64,000 nucleotides of DNA from Coccinella septempunctata (lineage: Eukaryota; Arthropoda; Insecta; Coleoptera; Coccinellidae): NCBI RefSeq assembly GCF_907165205.1, contig NC_058191.1, forward strand, positions 11,658,501 to 11,722,500, written 5' to 3'. Every line of letters starts with the position of its first letter. Within the stretch, counting starts at the first letter, position 1. Below, piece after piece: positions 34,161 to 46,250 of this stretch. A model generated the notes under the pieces. That model was given only the letters and a program-made list of their open reading frames with translations, did no database searches and was not told the origin of the DNA. The position numbers were made by a program, and so were the translations under genes.

Positions 34161-35594
34161 CAAATCCTTAAACCAAGGCCCGTGCGCCCGTGCACGTGCG
34201 AATAACTAAATTTATACGATAGATAAGTCTTATTCTTAGGATAAGTAAAAATGCAGTCTTTTCACTGTTAGATGGTGTTTTTCTTCGAATAAATCTGTCA
34301 TTGAAACTCGTTAATAAGATTTTATTTGTCATAGATCGAATGTCGGTACGTCATTATTGGTAGAATTTTTTAGATTCCGGATGTATGGTTATTCTTTGTG
34401 TGATTTTCACAAAATATATGCTTTCTAGTTGGAATTATGACAATTTCTACAATGTCGTGTCTTATTTTACATTAATCAGTGAAAAGTAGTATACCGCGAT
34501 TTCGTAGAATTGTTATTCGTCAAATGATTTCATCTGAAAGCCCCGAAATAAGATATCCTTCAGATAGTAAATTATTTGACAGATACTTATTCACATTGAA
34601 TAAAATTTATTCGAAGTTGAAAGTACTGGGCCTAAAAATAATTGGTTAATAGCCGTGTGCATCGACTTATTTAAGGCGAGATTGACGTTAATACTTGATT
34701 ATTTCTCTGATTTCTATAGCAGTTACCATAGCAATCACCGAATTAAAATTAATTCTGTCTTGAAAACCATATGTGAAGGCAGCCATATCTACAAAACTGT
34801 GAAATTTTGAGCGCCATTTCCCCAGTGGCACTGCAATTATCAGTTCGAACGTGATTCGTACCTAGCAAAATTTATTTTACCGTTGTTTTCTGGTGAGTTA
34901 TTTGTTGTTATTTTGTTCTGATTGATATTAAAATCGATGAACTATGGAATCATCCAGTGATTTCAGTTAACCTCATTGCAATAATTGGTTGTTTCATGAA
35001 GTTATGGTTTTTATTGTTTTTTGTTGACATTTGGACAATTGACATACATATACTCGTACAATGGACAAAATGACATACCACGTCATTAGTCTGTAACGTT
35101 TCTGTTAATATTAGTGGCTTTCCAATTGCACAATTTGAGCACCCAGTCGAGCACATGCGTGCGCAGTGCTTCAAACGCATGTTCCAAATTGTCGTTTTTA
35201 AGATCTGTGTGTCAAACACGGTTGCGTTTTCCCCTTGCCCCTCAAACACCAGATAAAGGTTTGCGCTTTTAACACAAACTATAAAATTGAGGTTATGTAG
35301 ATTTAGATGTGTTTTGAAATTTAAAAATTTTTTAACAAACTTCGAAAGTTTGTTCCAATTGATTCTTGTGTGCCAAGCTCATGAGCGTCGAGGCCATGGG
35401 TTTCGTGCACAAAGTGCTTGATAAATTGGAAAGCACTTATATATTTATCATTTTGTTTTGGTGATATGAGGCGAAACTATGAAAGAAAAGCTACCCATTT
35501 ACAAATTGTGTGTTCGTTTTATGAACCGTGGGAAAGGCTACAACTGTTCAGAATGCAAGTAATTGCCCCACAATGACATGCATATGGCCCAACA
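34161..35594. other. Non-coding stretch
   Basis: AT-rich, with no gene recognised. An open minus-strand frame at 34950-35249 is Cys/Met-rich and has no similarity that I can name. A short GTGCGCCCGTGCACGTGCG run lies near 34172-34191. Confidence 0.4.
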
Positions 35595-36290
35595 ATCCTG
35601 ATATTTTTTCAGGCTACATATTTGAACCTGTCTACAGAAACCACAAATATTCCGTTGAATCAGAAGGGTATGACAGACAGTGCACCTGAACTTATTTTCA
35701 GCTAACATTTGCCATTAACGGAATGTTTTAACACTTCTTCAATCCAAAAAGATCTATTAGTTACTCTGTTGCATCTATTTTACATCACACGTCAACAAAT
35801 GACGATAATCAGAAAAACACCACCATTGCTGATATTGGAATTGTGCTTCATGATGTGATGAACCTTAATTCAGAAACAAGTGTAGAGGAGCCTTATGCAG
35901 TTGTGGTAGCTAAAGCAGCGTACAATGACGGTCTGAGACCTGGTACCTCGAAGCAAAATCACTGACATATCCAATGGTTCTCATTCGAGGCCAAAGAAAA
36001 AAAAATCGAAACCAGGCAAGAAATTATTGCTAAACACAGACCAAAGGATCCAGGCAGTTGAAGACACAAGTTATAAGTGAAGAAATTCTGATGATAATGA
36101 AAGAAATATTTTTGCTACCAAAAACTCTACATCATCAGATAAGAAATTGAGATCATCGAGGCAGCGTACAACTCCTCAGATAGATGATAGCTTAGGAGGT
36201 TAAGATTTATTATGCGAGACAGAACATGAGGATATCGACTGCGCCTCCATTAATTGCAAGTCTACAAAACGATATACCTGTGAATTGTGT
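35595..36290 (+). pseudogene. Unidentified coding remnant with basic/acidic C-terminal tail
   Basis: Consecutive frames read like a decayed protein: GYIFEPVYRNHKYSVESEGY (near 35611), then DIGIVLHDVMNLNSETSVEE and AVVVAKAAYNDGLRPGTSK to about 35950. A lysine-rich block follows (RPKKKKSKPGKKLLLNTDQR), then NSDDNERN, then CETEHEDIDCAS...KRYTCELCF, ending near 36293. Several stops and frameshifts separate the parts. The basic segment followed by a Cys-rich end resembles the tails of pogo/Tigger-type transposases, but that is only a tentative comparison. A retrocopy of an unknown host gene is also possible. Confidence 0.35.
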
Positions 36291-36339
36291 TTTTAATATT
36301 TAAGTATAATATTATGCCCTTACACAGAGGACACAGAGG

Positions 36340-36640
36340 TCTTCTGCAATAATATATGGTCCACAGAGGGTCATTCGAGTCTTGGGGTGCCACAGGGTTC
36401 TATATTAGGACCCCTTCATTCATAATCTTTATGAGTGATTTTTTTTTCTCATGGCTGCCTACGAACATCTTTTATGGCCTGACGACTCAGGGATTACACT
36501 GGAGCATAAAGGAGCTGCAAGGAGCTGAGCAGCTTGAGTGTACAGCACAATTAAGGGCTAAGGAGTTGGTTGCAATTTTTCTTGATATGAATTTCATTAT
36601 AGTTCCTAGTTAATCGAAAGAAAAAATTTCAGTCTGTTAG
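36340..36640 (+). pseudogene. Short LINE reverse transcriptase fragment
   Basis: A primer-grip block reads SSLGVPQGSILGPL at about 36372-36412. It is followed in a shifted frame by FIIFMSDF and a degraded ADD-like region ending in AQLRAKELVAIF and a stop near 36612. Only this palm segment survives. Confidence 0.65.
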
Positions 36641-37296
36641 AATTTCCTAGCAAAATAAAACTCCCACCTCTACTCTGGTTCTTGCTGGACGATAAAATAT
36701 TGCATTTGGAAAGCTTTTTCCAGAAGAAAAAATTAATTCAAAAAAATCACTTCAATGATTGAAAAAATATAGTTCATTGACTGAGAACATTTAAATCCAA
36801 TGTTCATAAAAACCTTCTACTCCTCGGTTTAAAAGACCACGAGCCTCCGCTGCAGAATAGTAGTGGAGCGACTGGGACAGAGGCAACAGTAGTGTTTGCA
36901 GTCGTGATTACAGAAATTTTTCGGTAATATCAAATATTCCAAATTTCGATCTATTCAAGAATGGATAAAACGAATTTCAGAGATAAGCCGATGAGTTAAC
37001 CTTCTCTCTGGAACTACACCACTGGCGTAGTCGGTAAATATTCGCATTTCGTATGTGGCTGTGTACGCCACGGCTGCATCAATCAAAGAAGCACGTAGCT
37101 TTCCTTGTTGTAGCGTAAGTAACTAGATTGGCGTTGATGGATCCTGTATTTATTATTATAGCTGATAGGCCAGTGGCTCGGGAATGTTATACCTAGCTGA
37201 AATTAACTCTCTCAATCAGAAGAGGAATAAGGACTGTTTGTATTCGAAATGGTTCACAAATTTGGGGACAGAAGATAAGATATAAGAAGATAACAA
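36641..37296. other. Intergenic, nothing recognised
   Basis: No gene or repeat boundary found. Confidence 0.4.
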
Positions 37297-38515
37297 TAGA
37301 TATGAATGAAATTTCAAAATGTAACCTATTGAAAATATTCAATAGGTATCCTGAAGCAAATTTTTTGGATCACCACTTCAAACTTTATTATCAAATAAAT
37401 AACTTTGTACAAGTACCCTTACACTTCATTCATAGAATTCCACAAGGCATTCGACTCTATCGAAACATTTGTGGAGGCAACGGACGACGCGACGACGCTA
37501 GGATAGATTCTCGATACACCAATCTGTTGAAATATATATGAAAATGCCGCCTTTCACCTCAAGGTAAATGAAGAATGAAAAACACTTGAAATCCGATTGA
37601 ATAGGGGTGTGCGTCAGGGCGATACCATATCCCCAAAATTATTCAACATCGCTCTGGAGAACATCTTCAAATAGTTGCACTGGGAAACGAAAGGTATTAA
37701 CATCGATGGATCATACCTGAACCATCTCCGGTTTGCGGATGATATTGTTCTGATTAGCAGTGATGCCCAAGAACTGGTAAAAATGCTAGAAGAATTGGCG
37801 GACGCTGCCGAAAAGGTTGGCTTGAAGATGAACATCTCGAAGACCAAGATAATGAATAACATCGAGGAAGACATCTATTTACATTCTACGAAGCTGGGGA
37901 ATGTAACAGGATATATCTATCTTGGACATGCAATAAGATTGGGTAGAGAGAATAAGACAGCGGAGCTGAGCAGGGGAATAAGACTGACATGGGTAGCTTT
38001 TGGAAAACTGAAATATATATTCAAGAACAACAACATTCCAATAAACCTGAAAAAAAGAGTTTTTGATGCCTGTATACTGCCAGTGTCGACATATGGCCTT
38101 GAAACAATGGCAATCACGAAAAAGTCTACGAGTAAATTGAGGGTAATGCAGAAAGCTATGGAACGCGCGATGCTCGGGTTGAGTTTGAGAGATAAGGTGA
38201 GAAACGAAGAAATACGATAAAGAACAAAAGTCGTAGATATAATACAGCGCGTGGCAGATCTGAAATGGCAATGGGTGGGACACGTGGCTCATCAAGATTC
38301 TAACAGGTGGACAAATAAGCTAACACACTGGCCACCAAGACAGACAAAACGCAGTGACGGTAGACCGCAACGGAGATGGTTAGATGACATTAAGGCACGG
38401 GCGGGAAATGGATGGCATCTGGTGGCACAGGACAGATCGGAGTGGAGTCATTTGAAGGAGTCCTACGTCCAGGAGTGGATGAAGAATGGCTGAGGAGAAG
38501 GAGAAGAAGAACTTT
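37297..38515 (+). pseudogene. RTE-clade LINE reverse transcriptase remnant
   Basis: The N-terminal palm is decayed but visible in alternating frames (KAFDSIETF-like near 37450, DDARIDSRYTNLLKYI to 37538, RGVRQGDTISPKLFNIALEN near 37605-37660). After a stop the frame 37675-38220 gives the catalytic block NHLRFADDIVLISSDAQELV, GLKMNISKTKIM, LPVSTYGLETMAITKK and AMERAMLGLSLRDKVRNEEI. A TAA is followed by the same frame with DLKWQWVGHVAHQDSNRW and GRPQRRWLDDI, and QEWMKNG just before 38493. RFADD rather than YADD and the LKWQW.GH motif place it in the RTE-type endonuclease-RT group. A GAAGAAGAAG 3' end lies near 38503-38512. It is dead. Confidence 0.85.
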
Positions 38516-41500
38516 GTACGGCTTCTTTCTAATTACTGAATGTTGTCGTTCACAATATTCGATTTCTGAAACGTGAATAATTGTCAGTTATTGGTTTATG
38601 ACAGATTTCTTGAAACAAGGGCGAAAAAAACTAATTGACCACACCTTAAAAACGAATATTCAACAAAAATCCTCCTCATTGTGCTCACCGACCTACAGCT
38701 GGCGTTTGCTATTGCTATTTTAGAACTATAGAAACTGGTTAAACTAGGGTACGATATTCACAAAGTGTTTAGCCGCTAAAGCCTCTTTTAATTCATGGGC
38801 CTTTATTATAGCTACGGGTTTTCATCAAGGATAGGCATCAAACTTATCAAGAAAGAACCCACTCGAAGTAAAGTTCGCTAGTTTTGGCACCAATAACTTC
38901 ACCAAGCGGAAAGCTCATCGAAAAATGAAATAAAAGCCCAATTTCTCGTTGCCTGCAGTGGTCAGCGAACGAAACAAGTTCGTTATTTCCCGACTGGATA
39001 GCGGCGCTGTCATACTAATTTCCTTTTTCCATGCAAATCAGGATCGTGCATTCTTGAGTCGGCGTTTCCGTTCGTTTAGAACTGCGTCCGTAGCGGGTTT
39101 TACGACGCTCAGCTTAATCAGTCAACTGAAAATATCCGAAGCAACGAAATAATTAAAAGTTTAGAGCAGGAACAATTTTCAAGGAAGTTGTGATTGTTTT
39201 TGGAGTTGAGGGAAATTTCGTAGCGAGGAGGATGGCAGGCAGGCAGTTGGCCATGGAGAGCCACCGGGCCAGAAAGGGATAATTTCATTTACATACAAAC
39301 TCGGAAAGTTAGGAGTTATCTTACAGGCAGCAGGCACCATCTGCAAATCAGGCCCGCTCGTTTACCTGCTGTGTACTTTTTAATTATTTAAATAAATGTT
39401 TTGTTCTTTTGCATTATACATGTCGCAGGCGCTGAGGGATCGCGAAAGCGACATTGCGGACCTCTCTACGAGGGTTGACCGAAAATAAAATCACTTTATA
39501 TTTAGATGTTCCTTTCACTGATTAGCACATTTTAAGCGAATACTTCTTTGGGCGCGCTCGTGCGTTGTGTGTAAATCGAAATTTTTTGTTCAAATCGGCG
39601 TTACGGCCGAATGAAACGAAATAATATTGCGGCTGTCTGTACTTGAACAAGATAGACAGCATGGCAAAGGCGGAAGGTGTATCACTGTACGAGGGTATGT
39701 AGTGGAATCTTGCTGTTATGATTTCTTGGTTTCGGTAGGTAGGGACAGGCGACTAAGAAAAGTGCTTACATTATTAATTGAAGGCATTTTCAAGGTGTCA
39801 TATTCTTCTGAAAAACGTGGCGAATTATCAAGCCGTTCCCTTCGAATTTTTTTTTATTTTTCAGTATCGTCGAATTATTCTCAATAGAGAGAATGTCGAA
39901 ATCGAAATCGTATAGTGAAATATACGTTTGTGACAAAAAAAATTCGGTACCTACTAGTGATAGAAGTGAAACATCTTTAATTGGTTGTAAATGCAGGAAT
40001 AGACCTATAGTTATGATGAACTGCGAGGAAAAGTTATTTCAATCGAATAAAATTATAACTTCTTTCATTACTGGAAAATAATTTAAATACATATATCCAT
40101 TCAATTTTTTATGCTCAACGAAAGACACGTTGTGTCACACGAACTGAGTTTAGAATCTAAACTCATGTTAAGCTCGCCACAATTCATACTACACAACATC
40201 AGATGTAGTTATGTGTATGTGTTATACTTATACCTTAACATACGTCATGGTGATTTCGCAATAGAATTTTCATCGATAGGTTGATTTTTTTGCCTCTAAT
40301 AGGTAGTTGTCAAAACTATTATTATGCGGTTTGCACGATCGCAGATATCCAAATTTGATTGAGTATTAATATCGAATGTGTTCAAGAGATATCAGAGTGG
40401 GTATAGTAGTGACTTTGAATTGAAGATTGCTAAGAAAGTGCAGTTCACTATTGGTAACACACGCAGTGAAAGTGGAAGACTTGTGGTCTGTCGAAACATG
40501 TACACAACCATGTACAAACCAAATAAATGGAAGTGAGCACCTATGAATGAAAATTATGTGAACGAATTTCAGAATTGTGTATTAATTTGTTTTAGTTCCA
40601 TTACACATGGAGATTTTTTGACCTATCCGCTATTGAAAAATCCAATCTGAAATGGGAGTCCGTCCCTGAATATTGCAATACTTGCACATCGAGTGGATTT
40701 GAACTGCTAATATTCTTCTGTGTCCTTTTTTTGATATATCTCGGTATGGTTTTTCCATGAAAATCAAGACATCCAAAAAATTTATCTCCGATTACGTATT
40801 TTCAATATTTTTTTTCTCTATATCTGTAGATGTGCCACGAGATTTTATGAATCTTATTTAGAATGTATTTAGTGAAGTTCAAATTGCTATAATAGGTTTA
40901 TAAACTTTTCCATCTATAAGGTGATTTTCTAATGATTTCCGATAATATGAAAAAAATAGAGTCCCGTTTTGGATACTGATAAACTGTTACATCTGCTCTA
41001 TGGGGATTAGTGTAGTCCTCTCATTCATCAAATTTGATGGGTTTGTGATCATTCGTTCGTGCACTAGAGCATTTTCAAAATATTACCCAAAACAGGAGAT
41101 CGCCCTATACAATCCAAACGAGTGGCTAAAGACCTGGCATGTAGGGTATTTTTGGAACCGGCTAAGTATTCAAAGGTTATTGTAACGTGGTACCATACAA
41201 TTTGATCTGTGTTTCAATCATTCGAAAATTCTGATTCATTCTATTTGTGCACTCATTTACGATTTTTCAATAGTTCAACTGCAACTGCTGGAATATTGTT
41301 GCAATATCGTTGCATAATTTCGGAATTTTGTGTAAATTTCAGTTCAATTCATCTCCTTCCATTTCCCAGTTTGTGCAATTCGCCTAGACACCTCCAAAAT
41401 ATAGTGAACAGACAGCGGATTGACGTAAAGTATTGCCAACACGACGAAGACTCATTTTGTAAATCCGAATGAGTATATGTATTCACATTGAAGATTTCCA

Positions 41501-43177
41501 TCCTCATCAAGAGTACTAGAGATAGGTGGCCGTTCTGCTTTTCCATCCGAAAGCTCAATACGATTGAAATTATGCATCTTAATACGCGGTCGAAGCCATA
41601 AAAGACCCGTTGGAGTGGTCATCATTCACATACGACGGCGTCCCTTTGTCTCGTCAGAATTACCATATCGGCCACCAAACGATAAACAATATTATTTAGT
41701 GTGTCTGGCTGGCGGCACGAGGAGGTATTCAAAACGTTGGCATTGACGCGAATCAAATTAATTCTGCTCATCACCTCCGTTTCTCGCATTTGCGACAGGG
41801 AAATGTCTTAATTTCTAGCGATTTTATGGGTGAGTAGACTCGATTGTTCTCACGCTTTCGTTTTCCTTCACAAAACCGCAAGCGTTTGGAGGCAATGAAT
41901 CATACGCTTAGTTTACATGATTTATGTGACTCAAGAAGATTGTTGGGATTTAAATTCGGATTGCAGCGACTTGGCGGTGACAGCTCGATCAAGATAATTA
42001 GTAGTGTTATATCATTTTGAAACAATCTTCAAAACCAAAGTTTACTAATGAGTGCACACAGTAACCTTTCCCAAAAATAAGCTGTCATTTCGGCACAAGG
42101 GAAAAAAGTGCAAATGTGAGAATCAACTTTTATGTGATCAACATCAGGCGCTCAGAGTACCTGATCGATAATATGAATTTATATGAAAGTAATGAGTTTT
42201 ATTTGTATTCCGTTATGTTCCCATTGATATTATCTTACAATTCATCAATAAATATTTTATTTAATTTACTATCTACCCGTTCTTTAATGGTTGTCCGAAA
42301 GACCAAAAGTTGGTTTTCAATAGTAGGACAGATTGTCCCTGTTCAATGGTGCGGAATGGATATGTATAGCCTGAATAATTTGTATGGATAAGTGTAATCG
42401 ATGAAATGTACCAGGTTTTTATATTTGCATTAAACAGTTTATGAATTTCTTCCGTTTTAATTTTATCCTTTCAATTATCTACGCCGTGTGGGTCCACCGG
42501 GCAACCCTAAATTAGACATGAAATCCAAATATCGATAGCATAGTAAAACAAGCTGAAATGTTCGACAATCAGATAGAACTAGTTGCCATTTTGATTATAC
42601 AAAACTCGCGGCGTCAACGGGTAGAGTACTGTTGGAGATTTTGGGTGGTTTTATTGTCTGTCCATCGAACAACTGACACAAATACGTAAGTACTTTACAT
42701 ATTACAATGAATTATTTTGTACCATATACTATTTCATATAAATTTCAACATAAGGGTTAAATAAAACCCAAAAAGTCTTTCATATTTATTATACGGCTTA
42801 AAGTTTTAGATGAGTTGTGATGGGCTTTTTCTCTCACCCTGGCCGACTCTTACCTTTGCTCGGGCTCCAGTGGGGCAATCAGTGAAACCCCACTACACTC
42901 ACAGAATCTCCAAAGAATTAGAGTAGTAAGACTTGAGTATCAATGAAGAAGGGTATCGATGAAGACTAGGGTGGTAGCGTCTTCTAAGTGTCTGCTTTTT
43001 AACGGTCTTTAGGTGTTAAAAAGAGTACCTACCTCTTCTAACTACACACCTAGATGAAACTGATTTAATAAATTGACTATCACTGGCGAAATAATTGGCA
43101 AAAAAATAAACGCTCAGTCCTTCATTCCTACTGGATTAAATTATATACAGAAATGTACAAGTAATAATAAATATTGA
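38516..43177. other. Long non-coding stretch with a CpG-rich patch at about 38940-39650
   Basis: I find no transposon termini or protein motif here. Two sub-patches (38940-39110 and 39400-39620) are GC/CpG-richer (GCGGCGCTGTC, GGATCGCGAAAGCGAC, GGGCGCGCTCGTGCG) and may be regulatory. Small open frames at 39893-40081 and 41209-41472 have no recognised family. The rest is ordinary AT-rich DNA. This is the largest interval without an obvious mobile element. Confidence 0.45.
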
Positions 43178-44938
43178 TGTCAACCGGCGGCGTGGTCGGT
43201 GGGGGGCGGCTGATGAAATACGGTCTCTCCAGGAAAATACGGTTGAAATAGACGGTAAATACGGTTAAATTCTGCACGGTCACTCCAGAGGGGTACGGTG
43301 GAAATAGACGGTAAATACGGTTAAGTTTTGTACGGTCACTCCAGATGAGTAGTGTGGAAATAGACGGTAATTACGGTTAACTTTCGAAATCCTGGCAAGT
43401 CACTCCCTCTGTCGGCGGAAATCGGTACGGTGGCTGGTCTCAGTTCAACTGCAGTGCACCCTGTCTCTCTCTCTTTCTCTCTCTCTCTGTGACCCTCAAG
43501 ATGGCCGCCAGTCAGACAGCTGGTCGGAAGGAGCTGTCAACCTGTAACTTGATCAGTCGGAAGTCGACAATATATTAACAAAACGAGCACCAAAAACACA
43601 AAAGGAACCCCAAGTCCTCCCTGAACCCAACGGCGGTCGAACGGACGCGGAAGCCAGCACTACACAGCCTACAATAACTAGATCAAGTTTAAACTATGTA
43701 TTCTTAGCCAGTCCAACAGACTAAAGAAAGCGGAAACAGCGAAGAAATCCCCTCAGGTATGCACTAAGTAAGGAATAATAATGCTACAAGTGACTTGCCC
43801 TAAACTTTAAAACCTGTCGTAATTCTAACTGTACGGTGAAACAGCCGGCTAAATTCTAAAATATATAAATTCTGAAAACAAAACAGATATACGGTTTCCG
43901 CTACAAATATGGGACTGGACGGTGGAAAACAATGACATAATATCAATCAGTAAATCCCCCTATGCTAATATAACGGTTTTCTTCCAAAATATTTCGATTG
44001 TCAGTTCCTATTATGAAAGTATCGGTGAAGAAATTTCCTTTTGTGGCGGAGCGAGAATCTGCCTCGTCACATCCCCCTCCTCCGTTGGCAAGAAAAATAA
44101 AACGCCCAACGGCGGTCGAACGGACGCGGAAGCCAGCAATACACAGCCTACAATAACTAGATCAAGTTTAAACGATAGGTAGGTATTTTCAGCCAGTCCA
44201 ACGGACTAAAGAGAACGGAAAATAGCGAAGATATCCCCTCAGGTATGCACTACGTAAGGAATAGTAATGCTAGAAGTGACTTGCCCTAAACTTTCAAACC
44301 TGTCGTAATTCTAACTGTACTGCACGGTAAAACACCTTACACACCCTCCTCGGCACCTCGATCTCAACTAATTCGCTCTTGACCTTCAACGTCGAAGAAG
44401 TACCCCTCTCCTCGGAAAACTTGCCCCACTATGGGTAACTCATCTCTCCATTGGATGCACTCAAATTGTTCGGTCAATCAGCCGGCTCGGAAAGAGACTG
44501 AAACATTTGAAGAGAAGGAAAAACGGAACAAGTTGAAAGACGTCTCTCGAGTCAGAAAATGTACGGTTGAACGGAAAGAATTTTAAAATATATGAATTCT
44601 GAAATCAAAAGACATATACGGTTTCCGCTACAAATATGGGACTGGTCGGTGGAAAACAATGAGATAATATCAATCGGTAAATCCCCCTATAATAATATAA
44701 CGGTTTTCTTCCAAAATATTTCAGATCCTATTATGAAAGTATCGGTGAAGAAATTTCCTTTTGTGGCGGAGCGAAAATCTACCTCGTCACAAAGTCCCTC
44801 GGACAACCAGTCCCTTGGAGAATCGAAGTGGTTACCCGTAGGAAATTTTTGTTGTTCCTTCAATAAATACGATGTGATAAAATTTTTACTTGGGAAATAT
44901 GAACATTTTAATGCTTGACACCCTAATTCAAGTTGACA
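43178..44938. mobile_element. Possible LTR-like element with internal tandem blocks
   Basis: The block is bounded by TGTCAAC (43178) and GTTGACA (44938), with weak flanking 5-mers ATTGA/GTTGA. Inside are three ~56-bp units carrying GGAAATAGACGGTAAATACGG (43224-43400) and a (CT)n tract at about 43461-43488. Two copies of a longer block follow, beginning CCAACGGCGGTCGAACGG (near 43628 and 44102) and ending GTGGCGGAGCGA...CCTCGTCACA (near 44068 and 44791). The second copy holds about 250 bp (44340-44590) missing from the first. No protein is recognisable. The LTR reading is uncertain; the duplications are certain. Confidence 0.4.
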
Positions 44939-45390
44939 GTTGACATCCTGTCTTAAGACTGAAGACCTTTTGCTTTGAAATTATTTTGTAGGGTTGTTTA
45001 TTATTAAGAACGTTCATAACGTTTTTATTGTCCGGTGTACCGTATAATTGAAACTGCTGCTACTGAAACTTTATTGAATTTTTCTCATTAAGTACCTTCT
45101 TCTTAGATTGTTGGTGGTAATATTTCCATTGGACAACCAGATATGTCTAACTAAGTTGTTTCTAAATTAAAAACATATATTATCTTTTTTTTTCCTTGAA
45201 ATTCAAGAAGAGTTTATAATGTTTTAAACATTCAATTACACAAAATGAAACAATGTAGCAGGAGAAATTTTCTTCCATTACTATAACAATTTCGCAATCC
45301 AATAAACAAGTTCCGATTCTGTAAAATTAGAGTTGTCCGGGAGACCTAATTATGGAAAATATTTTGAAATTTCGTGAGATATATGCCATA
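44939..45390. other. Intergenic, nothing recognised
   Basis: AT-rich, with no features seen. Confidence 0.4.
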
Positions 45391-45620
45391 TACAGGGTGT
45401 TTCATTCACGTTGGCCATAACCTAATGGTGAATACAGGTCATCTAGACTTCTAGACTCTCATCCTACAGTTATTAGTTTCGGAGATACAAGGTGATTCAT
45501 GAACAGTTTATGGGTTTCTTCACTTCAGAAAGCTCTTTCAAACGGCTCATGAAATATCAATATTTTCAGAGCTTCAAAACCTTTATTTTTCACATCCCTC
45601 ACAGAAATTTTTAGAAAATA
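45391..45620. mobile_element. Truncated TACAGGGTGTTTCAT MITE (family of 11424)
   Basis: It begins TACAGGGTGTTTCATTC after a TA and follows the left arm of the element at 11424 (CATA-CCTAATG-TGAATG/C, TTATTAGTTTCGGAGATAC, GGTGATTCATGAA). Only the left arm is present. The following 45640-45860 is purine-rich and unrecognised. Confidence 0.7.
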
Positions 45621-45979
45621 TCTAGAGTCATGTAGAGAGAGGTACTGATAGGAACGGCGAGAACGGTAAGCAAGTTCCTAGGAAATTCAGAAGAATATAG
45701 AAAAAATCAAAATCTACTTCGAGAGGAAGTGCAGAGGGATCAAGACACCAAGGAGACGAGAAGGGGACAGGACCTGATCGACGTCAGGAAGCCGAGGAGC
45801 AGCCCGGACCCGAGTACCACCATGAGCTCGAAAACCGAGGAAGGGTTCCAACAGAGGTCGAGTCTAGACCTTTTCTTTGAGTTAAAAAAAGGCTGAAATT
45901 TACTTCATTGCTTGAAATTAACTCAAAAACATTTATTGAACAACTGGGGTGTTAAATAATGAAAGAAAACGAGACAAAA

Positions 45980-46250
45980 TAAGAATTTTAAAATATCGTT
46001 TTGTTGAATTAAGTTTCACAAATGATGTTTAATGTAGTCACCATGCGATCTAATACAAGCTCTAAGCCTTCTTATGATAGATTGCTTCGTTCTGTTCGCA
46101 TATCAACAATTTTAAAATAAGTATCGTTTTGCTGAATTAATTTTCACTCAGGTGCTGTAAATGGCCACCATGACATCTAATACATTTGCTCTACACTTTC
46201 TGATGAATAATTGCTTTATTCTGCTCGCGTTTCTCATTTGAGTTGTTGCT
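45980..46250 (-). pseudogene. Two tandem remnants of a mariner-like transposase C-terminus
   Basis: On the minus strand two consecutive blocks of about 125 bp (46250-46130 and 46115-46000) resemble each other. The first reads EQNKAIIHQKV.SKCIRCHG and GHLQHLSEN, the shape of the final helix of mariner-type transposases (R-x-C-x-x-x-G-x-H-F-x-H-L). They appear to be a decayed, locally duplicated 3' end. The catalytic domain is not visible. Confidence 0.4.

Noticed and set aside
37879..38295. Minus-strand 138-codon frame
   Set aside because: Antisense shadow of the RTE reverse transcriptase.
43461..43490. CT-rich tract as a polypyrimidine/splice signal
   Set aside because: It is a simple (CT)n microsatellite within a duplicated block, with no exon recognisable downstream.
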